Position numbers and translations under genes: made by a program. Shown here in pieces: positions 25,501-34,500 of a stretch of DNA of 64,000 bases. The notes under the pieces are model-generated. The model made no database searches. It saw only the letters and a list, made by a program, of their open reading frames with translations, and was not told where the DNA came from. Numbering within the stretch: position 1 is the first letter of the stretch; every line of letters starts with the position of its first letter. Source of the stretch: Bombyx mori (Eukaryota > Arthropoda > Insecta > Lepidoptera > Bombycidae); contig NC_085131.1 in assembly GCF_030269925.1 (NCBI RefSeq), forward strand, positions 5,937,501 through 6,001,500, written 5' to 3'.

Positions 25501-28500
25501 ACGGATCCTCCCAATCCACTAACGGTGCTTTTAGGAACCCCAAGCACCGGTCATCGTTCTCGTCGAACCCGTCTCGCTTGCGACGAAGGGTTCAGCGAGT
25601 AAATTAACCCACAGACACAGCCCACTGAGTTTCTTGTCGGATCTTCTCGGTGGGTCGCGTTTCCGATCCGGTGGTAGATTCTGCGAAGCATGGCTCTTGC
25701 CCCGTGAGCTCACTTACTCGCCCGGTTACGCTGATATGATAAAAATCAAACCCTCAAAAATTATAATTTATGTAATTACTGATTATGGTAGGGCGTTTTA
25801 TGAGCGCGTAAATGTTAGGTGCTGCCACATTACGTATTTCTACTGCGAAGTACTTAATGCGTTTCGGTTTGAAGTGAGGGACAATCGTTTTACTACAAAA
25901 CTTACGACTCAGAAATAATGTCTAATGATGGGTGGCGGCTTTTACGTTGTTGATGCATAAGGGATTCGGTAATCACTTAACATCAGATGGACCGTGAGCT
26001 CAGGCACTAATATCAGAAAAAAGTACAAAAAAGAAATGAACATCATCATCAATTAAAAAAATACCGACCTTACATTTCAAGATGAGTGACATCAACTTGG
26101 CTGTGATTTGTACATCGAAGTCATGTAAATTAACTAAGCTAATTTGGTATCGGTAATAACTAAAATTATTTATTGCCTACAGTTGCAATCGCAATTGAAT
26201 GCAGAAGCGGAAGTTCAAGCTCAACGAGTCCAGATGGAGGTGCACATTAAGAGATTAACAGAGGTAAGAAAATAGTAATACAATATATTTTTACGCGGTT
26301 CCCTTACGTGCTTGTTCATTCATTTTACTGTATATCAAATATTGCAGAAGAAGAAATTGATATGCGGACCTACTCGTCAATCCCTTGTATTATATTTCTC
26401 CTATTTTTAGTACGAATCTTATCTCTTGGGCCTGTTGTATGCAAAATGTTTGATTTTAATAAGTTATAATTCCTTTTCGAAAAAGTTTTGAATTACTGTC
26501 GTATTGCGCTTAAAGAAGTATTACTTCAAAAATGATTTATCTATCATACACTTGCGAGCATCTTTAGAGGAAGAGGTAGACCTAAGAAGAAATGGGTGGA
26601 TTGCGTGAAAGACTATATGTGTAAGAAGGGAATGAGCGAAGAAATGGTATACTCCGCGCGCGAGCTCCGAGGATTCGGAGGCTGAGGAAGCGGGCGGGCG
26701 TGCACCGCGCCCAACCGTCGCTTCATACCCCGCACTTTCCCAGTACTAGTGTTGACCTTAACGTGAGAGTACGCTTACAGACTCGTTCTTTTAAATTTTG
26801 CGATAGCAGTGTTAATTACGTGTGATTTCTAATATAAATAGTCTTACACTTATAAGTCTTTTTGTTTGCACAAATAGCTATTTAATTTGATGAAAAATGA
26901 ATGGCGAGCACTAGCATAATAAACATGTCTTAGCAATAGAGGAATATTACTGGCAAAAGGATGGCTTAATGTTGTCGAATCATTTATTATTGAAGTATGT
27001 GAGGAGATTACATCAAATTCTTCAACTACTGATTAATCTGATTGCGAGAGTAATTAATAAGATTTCACGTTCATTTTGTTCAATAAAAATCAGTTCATTA
27101 AATGAAATTCATACGTGATCAAATGTTTTTTTTTTATTTCAAGTACATAATACCCACATAAAACTATTTTATAGTTTACGCTCGCACGGAGGCTTAAGAT
27201 GTGTTAGTATCGATAGCGCAATATCGACTAATTACAACACTAGCTCATTACGTCAACATTCCTTAAAAATCCTCGGAGCTCGCGCGCGGACAGTATATGA
27301 TAGAGGAGTATGGAAGGAGAAAACATGTTACGCCAACCCTAGGTGACTGGGAGAAGGGCAGGAGAATGATGATGACACTTGCCAGTGTCTAAACGAAGTA
27401 AAATCAGGCATACATTTTGTGTAAGTGAACTAAGTGTACATCGGCGCGTTGACTTGTTTCAGTCGGAGGCGGCGCTGGTGCAGCAGCTGGCGGGGCTGCA
27501 GAGCGAGGCGGCCGCGCACGCGCACGACGCCCGCCAGGCGCGCCTCGAGCTGGGCGCCGCCCGCGACGCGCTGCTCATGGCGCAGCAGCACGCCGCCGAA
27601 CTGGCGCAACAACTGCAGGTACACCCTACATCTACCTGAACGATCGCGGGTCATGCACAAACAAGCTGATACTGTACTTAAAGTAATTTAAAAATATATA
27701 TCGACGCTTGAAAGGCAAACGTGACTAAGCGACAATGCGTGAACTTTACAGTAGACTAATTTAAAGTTGATATACCTGAAAAAAAATCTATTTTAACGAA
27801 TCTAGCTGTAGGATTGAAATGATTTTAATAGACCTAGAAATATATTTTTTTGAAGTTATACTTCTTTAGGCGCGTTATGAAAAATTGATGAGAGTGAAAT
27901 TGTACGATGCGCGCGCACCGTGACACAAAATTAACAGAAATGAAGTTGCCCACTAAACCGCTCATTACAATACGACCGACGTAACTTGGCAAGTCTGAAT
28001 ATAGCCGCAGGTGACCTTTCGCGCATGTACACTCTTAAAAAAAAAGTGTTATTAGCATTCATTTTTTAGTAATATAAATGACAAAATTATTATTTAATAT
28101 AATTCATACTAAATATTATTAAATTATTAACGTTAAATATTTATTATTAATTATTTAATATTTAAAAAAAAAGAAATAAATTTAATAAAAATAAAGTATA
28201 ACTTCTTACGCGCGTACATAAGTACACGCACCGTTTTTTTGCGCATCGAATATGGTTATTACCTATCATTTATGTACAAAGCCGTTATTGTCGCTTAGTC
28301 ACGTTTGCCTTTCAAGTGTCGATCTATATAAAAATGAATTGCTGTTCATTAGTCTCGTTAAAAAACTCGAGAACGGCTGGACCGATTTGGCTAATTTTAG
28401 TCGTGAATATTATTCGTGGAAGTCCAGAGAAGGTTTAAAACGTAGATAAATATGAAAATGCTCGGAATTCAATAAAAATAACAATTTTGTTTTTCTTTTG

Positions 28501-31500
28501 ATGTGTCCCCCCTTGGACAGATTACTTTTGTTTATTTTATACAAAAGCTTAGGTCTTTTATTTATCTATTGAGGCACTACGAAGTCTGCCGGGTCAAAGT
28601 TTTCAGTGTTAGCTCTTTTATTGTTTTTCATTTGATTATACTAACATTAAAGTTTATTATGTAATAAACAGGATGCAAACCGTGCATACACCGAACTAGA
28701 GCAGCACTCTCAACAAGAAAGAAGGCAATTACAGGAACGACTCGCTGGTAATTACTTATTTAATTTCTCTAATCATACCTACTGTACATATCGTGTGGTT
28801 CTATCGACGTCCGATGCTATAAATTTTACGAATTCGAAAAGATTTAAAAACTTGAATTCTCTAACGTTTGCCAAAAACTAATATTGCAATATAAAGATAA
28901 AGTAGTGAATTGTAATTCTACAACTACAAGTATTGAATTTTATAAATGTTCGTCGGCGATATCAACAAATATACAAACTAAATTAATTAATTACAATTGT
29001 ATTTTTGTTATGCTGCTTACTGATAAATGATGAGAATAACGAACATTGTAGTTAACAGTACCTATACATTTCAAAAGTTCCGATTCAATTTACACATTTT
29101 TCTTTAGTATTTTGTTGTAGACTTAAAAAAGTCTTTGTCGATAACACTAAAGACCATACAAGCTATTAATCACACAAAAATCGGTTGATAAACAAAGAGG
29201 AAAATTGTACTTAACTGTTTTGTCTTTGCCTATTTATATATAATGTATGTGTTAAAATAATGGCAAGGATTAATATGACAAGATTACCCATGCGGTGAGC
29301 CAAATAAAATCTCAAAGGTCTACCTACCATCAAAGATGGCTGAATTCTTGTTTATATAAATATAATATATTTATATAAATTTCATTAGACACCTTTATGA
29401 ATAAACGAGGATATAATATGAATTTACAACACAACACGCCACCATCTAATCGATACAAAATATATGTAGCGTTATTTGAGGTTTAATGAATTTGTTTACC
29501 TTATAGAGCTTCAAAATGAAGTCCAGAGATTGGCGAATCATGCTCAAACAGTCGAAGCGAACACAGAGAAACTAAAACAAGAAAGTGAAAAACAAAAACA
29601 ACAGGTAATAAATATTATGATAACTTTTTAAATCTCCTTACATATATATACTTTTGTTTTAACTGTATGTAACAACACAGAATGACTGTGAAGGAAGTTT
29701 GACTTCGATATCTGTTTAGTCTCTGTGTATGTTACAGTCAGCAATGATTTCAATTAAACAAATAAAACAAGCACCAATATATTTTTAGTCTTCTTTTCAT
29801 TATGGAAACTTTTTTCTATATTTAAACATGAAAGGTACATTCGTGTATTTATTTCAAGCTCATTACGTTTCAGCTATCCAATGAGATCAAAATAATAGGG
29901 GAGCAGCTGTCCGCGCGCGAGGCCGAGCTCGCTGAGCTCAAACAGATAAAGGCGGTGCCCGCACAGAACGGTTTGACGGCGGATGACAATGAACAAAAGG
30001 TATTCACTCTCACTAAGTTTATACCTGTCATGAAGCGTGCTGTGGTTTTGTTGCATTCAAATAATACCACCAATTACAATTTTTATTTTACTAGCTGTAC
30101 CTGTCCGCTTCGCGGGGCATTTCAAATTAACATTATTATTTCTCACCCCCACAAAGATTCTCATCATTAACGCCCCCCTCAACTGGTGTAGGGAGTCCAA
30201 CACTCATATAAATATTAGCCTATCCATTAAGTACATGTATTTTTAACATGGATACCAAGTTTCAATTCAATTGGATGAATGATTCAGTACTGATATCGAA
30301 ACATCCGTAAAAACCAATGTAGATTTATATATTAGTATAGATTATTTAATACTTATATACTATAGATGGATAAATGAGTCCACAGCCCACTTGATGTTAG
30401 GTGATTACCGAAGCCCATAGATATCTCAGTATAATAAATATAGTATATAATAATAAATATAGATATAGTATTAAATTGAATTATAAACGAATGTATTTTA
30501 GATAAGCAAATCGGAGTTCGCGAAGGTGGAGAGCGTGGTGGCGGCGCTGCGCAGCGAGCTGGAGTCTGCGCAGGGCAGCAGCCGCGAGCAGCGCGACCAG
30601 CTCGAGCGGCTGCGCGACGAGCTGCACCGCCACAAGCACAAGAACGACGTTAGTTGCATTCACTCGCTTCGACACGCTCACCGGATACCAATGTGCTTAG
30701 TGCGACTATCTTAACGTTCTCGATAGCGTAAAAGTTAAGCCATTTTTGTATGCAGTTGGAACAGCGCCCCTAGTGGCAAACGTACGCAATATGAGCTAAC
30801 TTTTACGCTATCGAGAACGTTAAGATAGTCGCACTACAACACACACAACTAAAATGTTTCAAATTAACTGACAGTTCGATAATTGAGAGTATCTACCGGA
30901 AGAAAGAGGAGATCGACTAGTTGACAATCTTAATTATCCAGGGCTCAGCTTAAAGTATACAGTGAATCGTCGATAAACGTTATTGTATGTATTCATTAAC
31001 CACACCGATTTAACTCGTTCCGATTAGGAGTTGCGAACTAAAAACTGGAAAGTAATGGAGGCGTTACAGTCTGCCGAAAAGGCTCTCCAGTCGAGAACGG
31101 CAAGCGCGTTGCCGGCCCAAGACTCGTTGCGTGTAAGTGCTCCCCCACTTGTACACAGCTTTGTTCTTCTTTAGTTTTTGACTCCGGTACGGTTTGTGCA
31201 TTAGCCAGCGTCAAGTAATATTTTTATAATTCGCCGTTTTAATTATTTACCGTTTGTAAATAATAAAAAACGAAGGAAACTTAATCAATTGGCATGAAAA
31301 GAAATGAAATGAAATGAGATGATATGGGATGAAATATAATCTCATTAAAATGGTGATTATTTACTGTGACTTTTTCAATTGACTTTGGAGGATCCCGAGA
31401 AGCTATGTTCAGTGGTTTTGTTTCATTTTCCCACATTAGTGCACTTTCACAGATACTAAACAGTTAATAAACCACCGTTATTACACCATTTAAACCCGAA

Positions 31501-34500
31501 GAAATACTAAATAGATAAAATAAAACAAAACACACAACTTCACTCTTCGCGTTCCCGCCAAAAAGTCTGTACACAGCTTTGTATGTTTTTTTTTTACGTT
31601 GCATTGTGATATTATATCTTTGGCCGGCTTCGCTTTATTCGACGTACAGCACGCTATATACTTATTTAGGCGTCACTTAAAGGTATAGCTATTTTCACTG
31701 CACGAATTGTATGCACAGCCCAACCACAAAAAAACGAATATCAATACTAGTTATTCCCGATACGGTAAATCAGAATAATAGCGCTATCATGCTTTATTCA
31801 AGTTATTTTCGTATAAAAAAACATGTAAATATATCGTTATAGATGTAATAAATTAATATGTAGTTTAAATAACCTCCGATACACATTGATACTTAAGGCA
31901 CTACGCCCTAAAAAGTGAGAGTAAACGTTTATGTGAGATAGTTTATTAATATTATTATTATTGTAAACTAAAATTAATATATTAATGATGCTTTCAAACA
32001 GTTGGACTGTAAATTCAATTATTTTTTTAAAATTTTATGGTAATGTTACCATCTATTAATTACCTTTATATAAAATGAATTAGTGAAGAACAAACACATT
32101 TTTAGAAAAAGTGTATCACGCATTTCTTTTCCATATCCGCCTCCCATTTCATATGACCCTAGTTAACATGCGAAATAACTGTGACTGGTTACCGCAAATC
32201 GAATTAGCCCAAGTTAATTTGAATTTAAGAATCGATGAAAACGATATGTAACAGTTGAATATCAATTCAGTTAGTCTTTGGTTAATCTTCTCGTGTGATC
32301 ATCACAAGGATACCTACTATAAACATTTGTTACCTTATATTGTTTTGCTATCAAGACAATATCTTTGTTAGATTGTCGACTCATGAAGTACTTATATCAA
32401 TAAAATGATAAATTTATTTGCTTCATAAATAAATGTAGTGTTTTGCTTTATGATAATGTAGTATATCGTTATTGTTGTTAATGTAGTATATGTTAACTAT
32501 TACATATTTTACAGCCGATGTTAATAATATTTTGCCATTTCGATGCCTCCAATGAAGACTACTCTAACTCAAAATTTTGAAATTTTCGTTTTTCACGCAA
32601 ATCGCTTCACTATTTTAAAAGTATTACAAATTCATTATTGATGGGGTTCGAAGGAAGAGTAAATCAGCTAGTTACACAAGAAAAAGCCATAAATATATCT
32701 GCAATAATAAAGTTTTATCAGCTTTTTTCGTTTAAACGCTCTTCCTGTAAACCTACGAATTTGGAGTTAGAGTAGTGTTCATTGGAGGCATCGATTTGAT
32801 ACATAGTTAGTAAAGTGTTATTTAAGTATAATACCGAGCTTCTCTGCGATGTAATTAACCCATAGACAGCCCACTGAGTTTCTCGCCGGATCTTCTCAGC
32901 GGGTCGCGTTTCCGATCCGACGGTAGATTCCGCGAAGCACTGCTCTTGCTAGGGCCAGTGTTGCAACAACGTAATGTTTGAGCCCCGTGAGCTCACCTAC
33001 ACGTTAGGGTGAAGCTGATATAGCCTCTCAAGGCTATCAGCATAGGGAAAAAAGCGATGTATACGTTTAAAGTAATAAATAAATTCGTGTGCATAAAACG
33101 GTGAACATAATAGAGAGCAATGACCGCAGGAGGCAGTGGCGAAGGCGCAGGAAACGCAACTAGCTGAAGTGGCCGCTGTGCTACGCGCCGCCTGCCCCGC
33201 CGCCGCGCCCCATGACCCCTGCGCAGACCTCGCCTGGCTGAGAACCTTCGCCGACAACCTCGGACAATTGCTGCTGCAGCAGAAGGACTTGCTGCTCAAG
33301 GAGACTGAGAAGCAGGCGACAGTGGTCACGGCGCCGCCCTCTGACGACCGACTCAAGGAGCTGGCCGATCAGAACGAACACCTCCAAAGTCTCGTCGACA
33401 AATACAAGACGATCATAGACGACACGGTAAGTCACATTTCTGTTTTTGCAAAAATTGCTCATGTATAGATTTGGACTATACTATACTTGTCCCATCCCAA
33501 TTGTGGAACAAAGAAATCTTATAATCGTATAGAAATTCAGTTACAATATATAAAAATCGATCATTTAGTTTTATGCTTATAAAAAGCACAGAAATTTTCT
33601 CAAATATCAAATATATTCAATAATATGGGTTAGGATAGCTCGTTAAATTTGTAGTAGACTGTGCCATGACTAGCCTTGGGACAAAGTACCTTAACAATTA
33701 TTAAGCCCATGCAGTAGATTGCCACCGTTCTTAAAGTGAAACTTAAAGGACAGTTTGAAGTAAAAGAAAGCTCCTGTTATTGGAAAGGAAACCGACTCGC
33801 AAGGCGATGACGTCATGGATATGTATGTAGCTGAAACAAGCAGAACTGCAGTATCATCTCGTGCAAGCTGCAAATGATGCTGCAAACATAGACCTTACAA
33901 ATAATAAATAATCGATATTTTTTGTGTCTAGCCTATAAGACATTTTTTTCGAAATTTTCATCAGGAGGGCGTGTTAAGCCGGCTACAGCAAAACGTGACG
34001 ACAGAGGAACAGCGATGGGCGCAACAACTCGCCGACAAACAGCGGGAACTCGATGAACTGCGTCAGAGAACTGTTTCGCAGGTACGTACGTCCAGCACTA
34101 GAGTGGACTATTTACTTTAATTGATTTTTTTAAAGAGATTTTATGACCTGGTAACTAAGACCTTTAAGTCATGTCTTATTTTTATTTATATTCTTATTTT
34201 TATGAAATGAAATGAAGATGATTAATTTGAGACATTAATCAGCTGGGATGAAATTAAATGAAATGAGATAAGATGATATGAGATGAAATATAATCTCAGT
34301 AAAATGGCGGACATTTACTGTGATTGTTTCGTTGGACTTTTTGGAGGATCTCGAAAAGTTACGTCCAGCGGTTTTGTTTCATTTTCTCTTTTCAAAAGTC
34401 TTACTTTAATTGAATTTATAGAATTCAAAACACGAACGTAATTGCCGACGTCGATACGTCATATCGATGTTGCATTTCGGAAACAACTTGTACAACAAGC

